From Hyperoplus lanceolatus (lineage: Eukaryota > Chordata > Actinopteri > Uranoscopiformes > Ammodytidae): 64,000 bases of DNA. This document shows, one piece after another, positions 32,760-46,206 of this stretch. The notes under the pieces were generated by a model that saw only the letters and a list, made by a program, of their open reading frames with translations, did not search any database and was not told the origin of the DNA. Numbering within the stretch: the stretch's first letter is position 1; each line of letters starts with the position of its first letter. Location of the stretch: NCBI GenBank assembly GCA_026929865.2, contig CM049410.1:23032001-23096000 (forward strand), given 5' to 3'. The position numbers and the translations under genes were made by a program.

Positions 32760-35190
32760 GGAAATGGTAGAACCACAACAGGGTCTGACAAGTGGAAACG
32801 AATGATTAATTGATTGTTGTCAGAACTTGTCTTTAAACACGTGAGCAGTTCTCCCACAGTACATACTGTAGCTTTTATTATCAGTGCCTGGATGTGCTCA
32901 ACACTATGGTGAGTGATTCATACTGAAGGCTGTAGAACAGGGGACCAAATACTGTACATGAAAATACATTACCTTCATCATTGGGAGCTTGAAGTTAGCA
33001 CTGTCTTTGTGAATGTTGGCTTCTTATGGTAAATGTTACCACAGGATTATAGGATGTGGCATGGTGTCTCTTTAAGTAATCAGATGTGCAGATTAGCTGC
33101 TTAGATTTCCAAACAACTGACTACTGTTACTTTTAGAAGGCCCGTGTTACAACATATTTTCTTATTGTCAGCAATTCTAATGTTCAGATTGAGATATAAA
33201 CAAGTGATTTATTAGTTCATCTCTCACATTCGGCTCAATATCCCATCGGTTCCCTCTCAGCACCATCTGTAAAAAAATAAAACGACAGGATTACATTCAA
33301 CATCATAAATTAATTTCTTCAACTTCAACAACATAGTTTGAATCCAAAAATGTGTAGAACTCAAAGTCCACTTCGAGAGTTGTCGACTATGTTCAACCAG
33401 TGAACTAGTTGAACATTCCAGAACATCTATTGAGGGACTCAAAAATGAAGATTTTTAACCACTTGAAGCTCTCTAAATCTCTGGAAAACAGCTGGTAAGT
33501 CAATATAGTGTCTCAAAAAGCCTTATTACTCTCCTAGTTTTTGTATAACTATAACTTGTAGAAATTGTAGTGTAATTAAGGGGGGCTACAGGGACTATGA
33601 ATCCAAATTTGGTCTGCTATTAAAATCTTATTGCATGCAAATGTGGATTTACTCACAATAAACTAGAGTGAAAAGTGTGTTTATGTGCAGACAGTGCATA
33701 CTGTCCACGTGTACAGTATGTTATTTTGGGCTTAACATCTGTACCGACCCTTGTGGTCTGATGGAAGGTGGAGCCTTGCTTCTACATGGGGAGTTTAAAT
33801 GGAGCTTGACGCAGTACTGCTACTGCCACTGTCTAACAGATGGACATAGTCAGTGGATCTGTTGCAATGATAGGAAAAAATATGTTCCCTTAAAGGAATA
33901 GTTCAACATTTTAATGAATGGAAAGAAACCAGCAGTCAACAGATCCCTGGGAACTTCAACGAGAATAGTATGAAACATTTCTCACAAAAAATAGGACCCA
34001 AACTGTAATAAACCATTGTCCAAAGTGTAATTTGAGCTCCTGATGGCAGGTTACCAACATGTGGCACCCTAGAAAATAGCCGTTCTCCAAAAGGATCTGT
34101 AGTGTGATTGTGATCAGTGTTGTATCAGGGCTGAAATGTTATCATGGAGCATTGTATGGAGAGAGGAACCAGGGGAGATCAGTGGCACAGGAATGTTAAA
34201 GCCCAGCCCCCACCCACAGGACCTGCCCAGGCTGTTCTCTGATACCCAAATTGTAGAACATGTCTTTAATAGAAACCTTTGAAACCAATGGGCTTAGGAG
34301 CTGAAGTCCAAAAGTATTGAGAGTTGGACTAAGGGGATGTGGTATATCCAATCAGAAGTAGTTTTTAGGATGTGCTGTTCAACCAAATATTTTATAGTTG
34401 TTCCTACATTGGCTACACCGGAAGGTATACAAAGACATGAGAATTGTAGCGAAATACATTTACTCAACTTCTGTGTAAAAGTATAAATTTGAGCTATTTG
34501 TCCTTTGCTTGAATATTTCCTTGTTATGTTTCAAAGTGTCATGCTACTTCTACATCTTACATGTACATTGTACTTTTTACTAAACTGCATATTTGTCTAA
34601 AAGCTTTAGTTACTGTTACTTTTCAGATTTCAATTTCCATACCCCTCTAGACTATTTCCAAATATGAGGATTTTGAGGTTGAATTTTTTGGATAAAGTGA
34701 AGGATGACGAATGTTCTTTTATGGGAAAATTCTATCCTCCTATTTCCCAAGCTAAATAAACTCTATAACCCCTCTTGGATTAGCTGGAATTCAAGTGTTG
34801 ACTTAAGCTTCTAGTTTGATTCTAGGTTTGTCTCACGGAGAGACAGACCAGTTTTCAAAGCATTTATTATACAGGTATAACAGGTCTATTGGTATGTCTA
34901 GTGTAAGCTGCTGATACCTCCACCAATGCTCCATACACAGTATACTTCTAGAGCGGTAGATAGTGAAGGTTAGACAGTTGCCCAACCCCCCACCAGTCTG
35001 CTCTGCCTTTTGTCTTCTCGCCTTATCCCCCAAATCCTTTTAATACCCAGAGCCATATGTTATAGGTGTTCTTTCTGCTTTCGCTGTCTCACAGGAGTTT
35101 CTACTTTATCTGGTTGTTGAATAGGACACGTTACTTATGTGATATCTGTTCTCTTTTATCCAAATCTCAAATGAATACTATTTATTTTGC
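32760..35190. other. Intergenic, no gene recognised
   Basis: Start of a gene-poor stretch. Only a short MITE-like end (TTAAAGGAATAGTTCAACAT at about 33890-33912) is recognisable. No splice-consistent exons or RNA genes seen on either strand. Confidence 0.5.
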
Positions 35191-35194
35191 ATGA

Positions 35195-35460
35195 ATTCAC
35201 ACAACAACAAGTCAAGTCAACTTTATTGTCAATTTCTACAATATGTGCCAGACATACAGAGGAATCCAAAATACATTTCTTTCCAACACACGGTGCAATA
35301 AGTAAAAGGATTAAAAAAAGAGATAAGTAATATAAACAATAAATAATTCTAGATTGTGCAAAAGTAAGAACAAACCAAAAGTATAACAAAGTAAATACAT
35401 TGAAAATATGCTAAATGAAACACATTATTTACAATGTGTGCAATATACAGTAAACTAAGA
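35195..35460 (-). repeat. LINE 3'-end fragment (candidate)
   Basis: The block GTCAAGTCAACTTTATTGTC followed by an A-rich descending sequence looks like the reverse complement of a fish LINE 3' end with its tail. No coding remnant. Confidence 0.4.
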
Positions 35461-36099
35461 AATTGGAAATGAACACTATCTGGGCATGGCATTTAAAATG
35501 TAATTCTTCATGTTCAACATTTCCTACTTGTCAATTCTTGTAGATGCTTCGAACCGTTTGATTAAAAGTTTGTAAGACAATATTCACACCTGCCAGTTCT
35601 ACCTGGAAGATGAGCATGAATTTAAAAAGTGTTATTCCAACACCTGTTAGAAGTTAATTAAAAGTTAAAAGAAATGAATGCTTTATTTATAACTCATTTC
35701 AAAACATTGACATCATGTGCAGGGCGGAAACATGCACGTTTCCAAATGTTTTCATCATGTATCAGTAAACCACAAACAATACTGAAATGCTGAACGACAA
35801 TACACACATTTTTATGTTATAATGGATATAGGTGTAGCAGAGATTTGTCTCTTATTTCTAGAGATGGGTAAATAAGCATAATAAACATTTAATTTTTTTA
35901 TAGGTTCACCCTAGGGCTATTTGCCACAGAGACGTTACGTGGCCTGGAGCTGTCTAGTGAGTCTTTAAATCACTGGTCTGTCTGACCCTCCCCCCGACCC
36001 GGCCACCAATCCAATTATCCAGATTGGAGGCTCCCTCCTGCTGCCATCAATAGCTAAAGTAAGTAGCAGGATTAGTGAGTCAGCAGAATGGACTGAATC

Positions 36100-36240
36100 T
36101 GCAGTTTGACGTTGCACTACTTTTGTTTTTATTTGTGTTGCTCTCTTCCATTGTGGAGCCTGGGACTAGAGAATATCATATCTGATGACTGCTGCTGTAA
36201 TTGTTAATGTGCATATGACAAATAAAGCATCTTGAATCTT
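36100..36240 (+). repeat. LINE 3'-end fragment (candidate)
   Basis: Ends GACAAATAAAGCATCTTGAATCTT-like, a typical LINE 3' terminus with a TTGAATC-type tail; the upstream GTTGCACTACTTTT segment also fits. No coding remnant. Confidence 0.4.
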
Positions 36241-36435
36241 GGAAATGACAGTCTTGTCAGTAATTTTTTCACTTCAAGCCATTTGTTTCACCTCCACTCG
36301 TCAGCTTCCTGTCTGCGTCCTTCACACTGCAGTAATAAAGCAGTCTGTCTCACCTCCGTCCTAACATCTTAACAGACTCTGCTCCTGTCTACCTCTTTGA
36401 TGTGTTGTTGATGTTTTGGAGAGTGGGCAATTTTA

Positions 36436-36720
36436 AAAGGTTGAGTCAGTGATTCTGGACTCCACTTGTTTTCAAATTCACTTTTTGTCAATATCAGTGA
36501 TCAGTGATTGCTACCTGTCTGCACTGCCTGTGTGCGCTGGAAAAAAAGCCTACGCTCTGTAAACTGGTATTTAAACAAATGAAGGCCCATCGTAGGAAGC
36601 AACATTCCTGTTTACAGAGCCTAGGCCGTGCAGTAGCTCTCCTGCTCTCAGCTGCTTGTCCTCAGCCTGATTAGCCGTGCTGCTCTAAAGGAGGAGGTCT
36701 CTGTGGCCTCACTCTCTGGC
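36436..36720. repeat. Family C MITE, left part
   Basis: AAAGGTTGAGTCAGTGATTC, then TTTTTGTCAATATCAGTGA and TTTACAGAGCCTAGGC, in the same order as the two halves of 20631-22261. The right end is cut by the element starting near 36720. Confidence 0.65.
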
Positions 36721-37307
36721 TGTATCTCGATTCAGGGGTTGCGGTCTACGAAGGCTGCATTTGAAGACCAATTGCGTCATAGCGGCGCGCAAAGGTTGTT
36801 CCATTTGCAAGGCTCCTTGCAAGGCTCCTCATATGCAGCTGTGAAATGCAGCCTTCGTTTCACGGTTTTGAAGGCTGCATCAGATGTATCCTTCGCGGCC
36901 CAACATATCCCATGATTCATTGCGTTTTTTTCAGAGATGGCATACAATAAAATAAAAAATAACAAAACAGCAACGTGTTGCTCCATCTTCTTAACTTTTA
37001 TCTTCCTTTCTTTTTTTCTCATACTTTTTTTTTCTTTTCATGTGGTAGTCAACTTCTTTTTCTTTTTTCCTCTGTTGACAAGACTGTTTCCGTTGGCAGC
37101 TATCAGGGTTGCTAGGCAGCACAGGAGCGGCGAGTCCTCACGCAAGGTAACGGCTTGTTACGCAAACCGGAAATGCTCGTAAACGGAGACCTGCGGAGAC
37201 CGTCCCGTTTAACAACGCTCATTCGGCCCTGGTTCGGCCTTCGAATCGGCCTTCATAGGCTATAGCCTTCGTAGACCGCGAGAGAGGCGGTCTCTGTAAC
37301 GGGATAT
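36720..37307 (+). mobile_element. DNA-transposon-like element (family of 1-178)
   Basis: The left end (TGTATCTCGATTC, then GCGGTCTACGAAGGCTGCAT) and inverted right end (GCCTTCGTAGACCGC, then GGGATATAG) form imperfect terminal inverted repeats about 590 bases apart. The interior has T-rich runs and no gene. Inserted in or next to a family C MITE. Confidence 0.65.
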
Positions 37308-38687
37308 AGCTTCTCTCTCTTCTCCTCAGACGTGGCAGTTCCTGCTTGCTGCTCTGGTGTTTCGTCTGTTTCTTCCTGATAGTTTAGTTTTGCGTGGCTT
37401 ACTAGTCTTAGTAGTAGTAGTAGTTGGGGTTTATAAGTTTAGGAGGAGGGAGTTTTGGATCCGACGGTCCAATGTGTGGCTGGTCCATGCTTCCTCCATG
37501 TCTTTTTTTGTTTGGTTTATCCAGTTCTCCAGGCTTGAGTAGTTTTGGGTTCTTTTTAGGTTAATGGGAATTTAATTTCAAAATGAGCAGGACACGGTTC
37601 AATCGAGTTCTCCTTCCATACTGACCATCTGTTTCCAATTATTCTGAAGTTCCTCTTTCTCAAGTTACTGTGGTAAAGATGTGAGCAGGCCTCACCACAC
37701 ATGGGATCACGACCAAACCAATACCGTGGCTTTGTGCCTGACTTCTCCTCTCTGCCACTGCTAAAGCTCCTGAATGAAACATTTAGATACATACAGTTGC
37801 CCTTCCTAATAAATATTGTTAAGAGTTGCTACAATAACTGCAATCAGTCACATTTCCTGCATTGCCACTATGATCTTGAGTAAGGGAAATGCCAAGTCAT
37901 TATATTTGTGAACTCTTTTTCCATAAATAGAGGGATTAGTTAACTTTCTGCTTCCGGTTTATCCCTTCTCCCAGCAGCACAGTAATTGTAGAAGGCTCTG
38001 TGGTTTATGATGGGTATCTACTTGTCTGTCAGCCTGGTCAGCTAAAGGGAGGCTCCGGCTTTATGCACCATTTCAGTTAGGCCATGCCTTCCGAAATAGA
38101 ACTGAGTCCATTCAAAACCATATATTACCATAATCGGTGGAGTTCAACCATCTGAAGAAAAGTCTCAGTGGAGAACAGAGGCAGGTCAGCAGCGGTCTCG
38201 GGTTGTGGGCTTTGTGCCTCTCTTTAAACAGCGGCCATTTTTCCATTTCTTCTAGCACTGGTTGCATTTGCTGCACAATCACTGTGATCGACAGAAACTG
38301 ATTATTTTTATATGAACCACATTGTAAATCCACCTATATGTGTCGGAAGGCAAACAGAAGACGCTTCTGGACAAGACCTGGGAGAACAAGCGGGGGGTGG
38401 GAAAACTTTGTGAAATACATTGTTGAAGAGAATGAATGGATGGAAAACTTTTATGTCTCAAGCCTTCCCCGTAGTTTTTCTTGGAGCGAAAAATAAGTTT
38501 TTCTTAAGGAACATCTGCAGCATCAGGCTCTTCTAAATACAGATTAACAGGCAAAAGGAATACACTAATGGGACATTAGATTCCTCAGTATCGCAAAGGC
38601 TTTGGTAATGGTGGCAATGTCGTCAGTTAATTTATTGAACCTCTCTGTGTTGTGCCTCTTCGACTACTCCAGGGCCCTTTTCGGGGT
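37308..38687. other. Intergenic, no gene recognised
   Basis: Short open frames on both strands show no recognisable family and no flanking splice logic. No repeat delimited. Confidence 0.45.
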
Positions 38688-38990
38688 TAAATCTCCTGAC
38701 CTTTATGCCTCCTTTACTTAACCTTTGTGGAAAACGTCATTGGGTCAAGGAGAGATGAAAAGGTGCTTCCTTTCAAAAATAGGAAGAGACAGCACTGTTT
38801 AAAATAAATTCGACTCCACTATTACTAACCAACGTCATTGCGCGACGGGCAGTATTGCTCATGTAAGTCTCTCGCGTGAAACTACACTATTTTCCATAAA
38901 TGGACTACAACAAGCGCTCTTTCGATCCATGCGTTCTTGTCACATTGATTTCAATAAGGTTGTCGCCAACAGACTGACAATCCCTTAGGT
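38688..38990 (+). repeat. Fragment of the transposon family of 16638-17989
   Basis: Shares ordered blocks with 16660-16975: AAGGAGAGATGAAA, GACAGCACTGTTT, ATTCGACTCCACT, CATTGCGCGACGG, GACTACAACAAGCGCTC and TCCATGCGTTCTT. The terminal inverted repeats are missing. Confidence 0.75.
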
Positions 38991-40188
38991 CGGATTTGGC
39001 CAACAGGAATATTTTAGGCCACTTGAATAACCTGAAAGGCTTAGTGTTTTAAAGAAGTCATATCTTAATTTGTCTCTATAAGCTCAACACTTTGCATTTT
39101 TCTCACCACTTTCTACCAGGCAAAACTTAACTCATCACTTAAAAATTTAACATCCCACTTTTTAATTTGCTTTGCATGCTGGGCCTTTTGCTGAACGTCC
39201 CTGACTGACGTCAACTCAAACCGCAGTAATGATGTCTGTGCCCATCACACGCTCAGATGGAATCCTCCTCTGGTTCTTCTGGTTGGACTTGTCGAGTTGA
39301 TGCTCGTGTTTTGCGGAGGAGGAGGTTATCTCTTGGAATGACTTCAGAGTTCTGAATGTGAACCATGTCAAGAATTTCAGCTATGTTCTACGGTGTCACA
39401 TTTAGGGCTATTAATCGTCCCAACGCCCAGAGGCAGGCATTTAGGTCCTCAGTTAACAAGGCCTTCCAAGCATTCTCAGTGGTTTGTTTTCTGAATTTTA
39501 TCTTACCAAATGTTTTAGTTGCAAACACTATTGCAAAGCTTTTGGAAAATGTAAGACTATGTTCCTCTCATGCTTTAAAAACTGAGGCACTGAAATCTCA
39601 TTTAAAAGGGTAGGCTATACTCAAGCAATATATCCTTCCATAAAGATGATAAAGACTCACTTTGACACAGATTTTCTAAATCAAAGCAGTGGAGTCAGAT
39701 TTTTAGTCCTCGTTTTTCATAAAGCAACAAACCAATTGCATCTCATTCTCTAGAGAAGAATATTTTCCAAACTCAGAATGTCAGTTTGTAGTTTTTCTTG
39801 ATTCATCAGGGGTTTTTCCTCAACTAGCAAACCAATTGGTGGATTACCCCTTTAAGACACTCATTGATCTAGCTATCTTAACCTACTTTGGACAAATAAT
39901 AGAACTCTTTTACTTTTTTTAAATCCCTATTCACCTGCAGTATCTTGCCTTAAACAAGCCTGTACCACAACATGCGTGCCTCAGGCAGAATATCCAGTTT
40001 GTTCAGGTAACACAGTGGCTGTATGACAGCTCTCCCCTCTGTGGCTCACTTGGTTTCTTATTGTCTATTTCTTCACCATAACTCTAGGCTTTAAGGTGAA
40101 GGAGTGGCAAGGTAGCTCCACTGTCGTCAAAGGGCTGTTCAGGTATTCCACCCGTGCATGAATGAGGCATGGGCCTAGGATTTATTTC
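38991..40188. other. Intergenic, no gene recognised
   Basis: No supported exon, RNA gene or delimited repeat. Confidence 0.45.
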
Positions 40189-40202
40189 AACATTGGGGTA
40201 GA

Positions 40203-40417
40203 TGTTCCTTGTGTACTTTTAGATTATTTTCTTAATCATTTTGTCTTAGTTATTTATTTCACTTTTTTTTCTGTATTCCTAGTCTGTTTATGTGAGGGAG
40301 GGAGGAGGAGGGAGGGGGAGGGGAGAGGGGGTTGGGTGTATGTATTGTATGTGTTTACTTATTCTTTTTTTTTGTAAAAAAAAAAACATAAAACCACTAA
40401 AATAAAAGTTTAAAAAA
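40203..40417 (+). mobile_element. Short L1-like retrotransposon 3' end with target duplication
   Basis: A G-rich polypurine tract (40298-40335), then ATAAAAGTTT and an A-run, as in L1-type 3' UTRs. Flanked by AACATTGGGGTAG (from 40189) and AACATTGGGGGAG (from 40418), a 13-base duplication with one mismatch. Strongly 5'-truncated, no coding. Confidence 0.6.
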
Positions 40418-40722
40418 AACATTGGGGGAGACACATTTAGTGGGAGGGTTTGCGACAAACTCCTACTTTCCTGCATTCAGGAAACATACTTACATTTTTC
40501 TACACCTATTTGTGCCATTTTTGCATTCATGTATGGTGGAAATCTCTTTATTTCGGGAATATATTTTCAGGTAATATAAGGAAAAAAGTCATAAATCAAA
40601 AATCACATAGTTATTTTTAATGGAAAGGATTAGGTTGCTCTTACTGGTCCCCTATTAGACACTTGCCACAATCTAATTAAGAAACCCTAAAGGTAAGAAA
40701 GTGAAGCGTATTGGGCTGAACA

Positions 40723-41268
40723 TGTTATGATCCTGCTTGGGCCTCAAGCCCTTGTGTTGTTTTTCACTTTTACCCTTGTCTATGTACTGGTCTATTGCAG
40801 GGTTGGAGTCAGGTGTGCTGGAGTCAATCACCAGCATTCACAGCTGCCATCAATCATCAATCAACTGCTCTTCATATACCCGGCCCTACCTGCCAGACAC
40901 TGCCAGATTGTAGATTCTGTTTCCACACAGTCAGTCCTCTCTCTAAGCTAACCTGTTTGCAGCTCTGCTTTTTGCATTTTTCCCTGGCTAACTCCTGTCT
41001 TTTCTGCCACAGCTCTCCCGGCCTGACTCCAGCCACCAGCTCCAGCCCTCGCCCGCCAGCACTTCCTCCCGGACCCCTCTGCCTGCCTGCTCTAGCCTGC
41101 TCACACTCAGCTCCCTGGACTTGCCCCGTTGCTCTCTCCCTGGAGCCCCATGACAGCCAGCTTCCCCCCCGGATCACGGTCCTAACCCCCTGCTGGTTAC
41201 TTCCAAAATAAATCTTCTTAAAACTGTTATTGTCTCCGCGCCTGTGTCCTCCTGATCCAGCCGTTACA
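40723..41268 (+). mobile_element. Solo LTR with perfect 5-bp target duplication
   Basis: A 546-base element starting TGTTATGATCC and ending CCGTTACA (TG...CA ends), flanked by GAACA on both sides (40718-40722, 41269-41273). It contains AAAATAAATC as a polyadenylation-type signal near its 3' end. Internal retroelement genes are absent, as after recombination between two LTRs. The 138-codon frame inside is not a retroelement protein I recognise. Confidence 0.8.
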
Positions 41269-41273
41269 GAACA

Positions 41274-42008
41274 TTTGGGAAAGTTTAAGATTGGTTTCTG
41301 AAAGCATTGGGAAATATATAATTACAGGTAAAAAGGATGTATAAATGTTGAACTGTTATTTCAGTAGTAAATGTACACACATTCTTAAGCCCAAGAAGAA
41401 ATTGAAAAACAAATGGTGTACGTAGAAGTTAGCATAGGCACAGGTTAAACTTTGGGAATTGGTAAATGAGGCCACAAGAATTATGACAAGTTAAATGGAC
41501 ATGTATGCCCTACAGCAGTAAAAGAACAATGCAGTGTATGGACAAATCACGACTTTATCAACTCATTTGAAACGATCAAGTGGACTCTCCATCACTCCCC
41601 TCCCCCCCTCCTCCCATCTTATTTGGCCTCCGGGCGAGTACACACAGTCATGCAACGATTACATAAAGACTGAGATGAGTGGCAGGATGGTGGAGGGCTC
41701 AGTTCAGTCAAGGCTGGAGCAGAAGGCAACAGAGGAGACCCTGTACAGCTGTGCCCCACACTGCACCATTACATAACCTTTATTTGGCTAATGCTTTTAT
41801 CCAAAGCATCTTACAATAAGTAGCCAAAATCCAGCCATGTGGGTACAACCCGATACTGTTCATCCATCATGACAACTGCACTTTTTCATGTTTTTGCAAC
41901 ATTAATATGGGATTTGTAGCCTACAGTTGTGCGGAGGAGGTGGAGCTGAGAAAGACAAGTTTAGTTCATAACTGGTATTGGAATAGTAACTGACAGGATA
42001 GAGAGAGT

Positions 42009-42049
<41 letters not shown>

Positions 42050-43345
42050 CCTAATTGGTGTATGGAGAAGTGAGTGTCAGCTTGATGTGTCAGCTGTCTG
42101 CCTGCAGGAAGAGAGCTCCCTCTCCTCGACTCATTCAAATCTTCAGGAAGCACTGAAAGTATGAAACTATGTGCAGTTGGCTCTTGGTTGAGGAACAGCT
42201 ATCAGTGTCAGAATTATCAGTGAATGGACAGCAATAATCTCTGTCGTGTGCATGTTCATCTTCTTTCATACTGGTATAAATCTAACATCCAAAATGTCTT
42301 TAAGCTGTTGACTTGATTAAACCTTGTAGCTGTGCGTCTGTATATTTCTCCTATACAACCATCTTTATTGGCCATTATCTCAACATTAGTGTTTTGCAAT
42401 ACTCTGAACCAAAAATCTCAATTTCTAAAACACTTACATCAACTAAACTTTCCATTATCATGCTTAGCAATATTCTGAAGGATTATACTGATTAATTAGA
42501 CATTTGGGGTTTAAAAACAATCTTAAAATGCATTTTTTAGATCTGTACAGAGCATTTTTTTATATATATAAAACATATCATAAAACATATGTTCTTTAAA
42601 AACCTTGGACACAAATAGGTTATAAAAATGAAACAAACATTTTAGCTGTCTTTATCCAACATCTTAATTTTCTTATAGTGATATACATTTACACATAATA
42701 AGTTAGACATTATCTACAAAATATTATAGTTTTAATATAAGTAATCAACTGGCAAAATGTGTCATGGTGATATCTTTAAGTTATACATTTTACCCATTCA
42801 CCTGCAGTAACAAAACTAACAGCCATTGTCATAGCTTCTTGAGTTTCCAATGTTACCGCTTGTTGTTGGGATGAGTACATTGAACTTAAGCTGTTTTTCC
42901 ATCAAAAGTAGCAGGAACTATTGGAGCCAGGAACTCCTCTTCAAGTATCTATCTGTGCATATGGCCTGTTGTTATCTGTCTTTCCACCGAGGCCTGAAAC
43001 CTGGGGGAAGTTATGCAAATCAGGAATGGATTGAAACCACACAGGAAATGATATGATCACTAGTAGCAAAAGTTGATTTTTAAACATGGCCAAAGTTCAT
43101 GAACCCTTGTAGAGTACTCCCTCCCAAGCAGGGTTTTTCAATGTTCCAGGAATATGGTTTAGACCCTGGCTCCTGTGGTGGAAACAGGGCTAACATTTGG
43201 GTTCTGCTTGGTATAAAATTATGTTACAATGATTAGGGATCAAGGACTGAGAATAACGGAAGGAGCCAAATGCATAAAAGTCGTGGCAGCAGGATAATGA
43301 TCTGTGGTTTTGTGGAATTGAGAATCTTCCAAGCAGGTGTAGGTA
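41274..43345. other. Intergenic with small repeats, no gene recognised
   Basis: Contains a (GA)n tract (about 42013-42050) and a piece reading GCTTTTATCCAAAGCATCTT at about 41792, which resembles a widespread fish repeat. Otherwise AT-rich with nothing supported. Confidence 0.45.
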
Positions 43346-43348
43346 TGC

Positions 43349-43408
<60 letters not shown>

Positions 43409-43430
43409 TGACAGACTAACAGACAGACAT
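43349..43430. repeat. (GACA)n microsatellite
   Basis: About 15 pure ACAG/GACA units followed by variant units (GACTGACAGACTAACAGACA). Confidence 0.95.
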
Positions 43431-44216
43431 GCTTGACAAACTGATTAATTCTGTATCTCTGCCACTCCCCAGAAAGAGGGTAATTATATGCCAAGCCCCA
43501 ACCTCAGCGATTTTTACCAGCATCCAATAAGGAAGCAACCACAACTGTAGTAACCAGGAAGTGCCACTAGGGGGGTGGTGCCAAGACCGAGCAGTTTTTC
43601 TTTGACTCACTTGTTAGCTGTTTTCAAAGTCTTATTAAACCTATTTACAGCCTGGGCCACAAACCTGGGTCATACCTCCATGACAACACTGAGGGGGGTG
43701 AATTTTTTTGGACCATGCTAGTTATTATTTTATCGGAGGTTAAAACGTATTGGCGCGATCTGTTGAGTGACAACTCTCCGCCCGTTGTCCCTCACTTTGC
43801 CTCGGAGGTATACGTCAGCTATCTCCCTCCCCCCGACCTGAACTGTTGAGAGCTACGTGACCGCGTGGCAGCGAGATCAGTGAGTCTGGGCCTGTATTCC
43901 TGTGAGAAGAATTATTCGTCTGGACTAAAGCAAAAAATGAACTGCCTAAGCCCACTTTACCGGCTGTCTGGAAAAAGATGGTCACACACACACACACACA
44001 CACAGTCACAGTCTGTGGTTCTCATGTGGGAAACAGCTGTTGAGGCCTCTGGCAATGATACAATGACAAAAACTGTAGATCTGAATATTATATTGTGTGT
44101 GACTGTGTGCGTCTGATTGTTTTGCCAGTCAGAGTGAGGATATTTGCTGTGTGTGTGTGTGTGTGTTTGAGGGGAGATTCTGAAGAGCTTTCAGAAAGAT
44201 ACTCCACACTGACAAG

Positions 44217-44218
<2 letters not shown>

Positions 44219-44271
<53 letters not shown>
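44219..44271. repeat. (GT)n microsatellite
   Basis: Pure GT array; shorter GT/CA blocks also lie at 43984-44003 and 44150-44168. Confidence 0.95.
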
Positions 44272-44272
<1 letters not shown>

Positions 44273-44399
44273 ATATCAGACTGTGTTGGTAAGACAGCAG
44301 GTCTGTTGTTCGGGGAAAAAGATGAGTCAGATGGACAGAGCAGAACAAAACAAAGGGTTCCAGTCTCGGTGGGATGAAGACATACATAAACCACAGTGC

Positions 44400-44559
<160 letters not shown>

Positions 44560-44569
44560 TGTTGAGATG

Positions 44570-46120
44570 ATAAATAGAAGAACCAGAATCAGCAGAAAGG
44601 TTTTTGATGAGCAGGTATGAAACCAGTGGTGTAGCAGTGGATATTCCATTCAGTCCAGTCTCATTTAATCAGCTTGTATCAACTAAAACTTAATGAGAGG
44701 AAACATATTATAGTGTTATAGTATTATAGTTACATAGTATTATGTAAACCTGCACAAAGGTCCATTATCTTCACTGACAAAACATTTTCACATCCCTCTA
44801 TTGATATCTAGCAAATCAAATTTGTGGTGTAATTGTCAATCCTGTCACTTAATTAACCCACAGAATGTCCAAACTTTTATAGAGAACTAAATAAAAGAGA
44901 TAGTTCAAGATTTGGTGAAAATTTGCTTCATTTCCACAGGTAAGAGAAGCAATGGGTAGACAGTCTCACATATAGCTCTAGTCTCATAGATATTCAAATG
45001 TGTTAAAATCCATGGTCCAAAATAATGCTCACCAGGTGAAGCTTTCAAAAGCTGGCTCACAAATAAATGAATCTGAATCTCAAGCTGAGAAAGAATACTA
45101 ATAATGAATGGAAGAATGCATATATACACTGAAATATCAGTCCTATTGATCGGAAATTAAAAATGTATTCAACTCGACCTGAACTGTAGTTGTAAAATAC
45201 ATCAGACGTGATTTAAAATTAAATATACTTCTAACCCGTTAATGCAAGCATTTTTTTTATATAGATATAGGACTTTGGGAAAATATTTAATCTGGGTTGA
45301 ACAAAGGAGGCAATTGTTTGTTACATTTGAAAAGGCATTTTGCTTATCTAATACATGTTTGTATGAAGAGAAACAAAAGTAAAGAACCAACCGAGACTGA
45401 ATTAAACACAAAACAGTGCAAAGACATGACAATCTGATATGGAACACAGATGTAATATACAATTAAATGTAAATCGAAGGGAATGCTGTATATGGACTAG
45501 AAGAAGGCTGAAAGACTGAAAAATATGCATTTACAACAGCAATTCTTTCATGCATGAAATCAACACTACGTAATCTCATAGTAGAGGTTGTTTGTGTGCC
45601 GGAGGGAGTTGCAGCAGCAAACAGTGTTGGCATGAGGGTATTGAGTAGTGTCGGGCTGTACACCTGTGTGAGTGACTGTAAACAGCAGATGAATGATCCA
45701 TTAATAATCAAGGATGAATAAAGCGGCTGATGCCAATGTTTCTCTGCCTGTCATTGAATAAAATTCAATGCCGATTTTTCCTGATATCAATATTCTTGAT
45801 TCAGACAAGGCCACTAGGTGCTCACTGACGAGCATGCCGTCCAGGCCTGGCTCCAGACAGGGGTCCTGGGCTTTCTCAGGACAGGGTCTCTCCTCCTCTT
45901 CCTTGTTGTTCCATGAGGTGTTTTAGTCCGGCCCTTTCACTACCAACCAGAGACCACTTTTCCATGGAAGACCCACCATGTACCAGACACACAAACCTCT
46001 TCACCACTAGGGTGATGAACGGACACATACACCCCTCAGTGTTTACCCATATCGTCTCAATTGACTAAACAAACAGTGCAGCTTTAGAAGCAACGGACTG
46101 TCTGTCCTTCCATGACATCA
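44570..46120. other. Intergenic, no gene recognised
   Basis: AT-rich. The 45800-45960 segment is GC-richer and looks repeat-derived but I could not assign it. Confidence 0.45.
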
Positions 46121-46121
46121 G

Positions 46122-46122
<1 letters not shown>

Positions 46123-46202
<80 letters not shown>

Positions 46203-46206
46203 TGTG
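46123..46206. repeat. (GT)n microsatellite
   Basis: GT array with a TATGTG interruption near its 3' end; a short (CA)n follows at 46307-46325. Confidence 0.95.

Noticed and set aside
40795..41211. 138-codon proline/serine-rich frame
   Set aside because: Lies entirely inside the solo LTR (40723-41268) and matches no protein family I know.
43349..43430. CRISPR-like repeat array
   Set aside because: Simple tetranucleotide microsatellite without spacers, in a vertebrate genome.
45780..45970. Possible retroelement-derived coding fragment
   Set aside because: GC-richer and repeat-like on the minus strand, but too short and degraded to assign; not reported as a feature.
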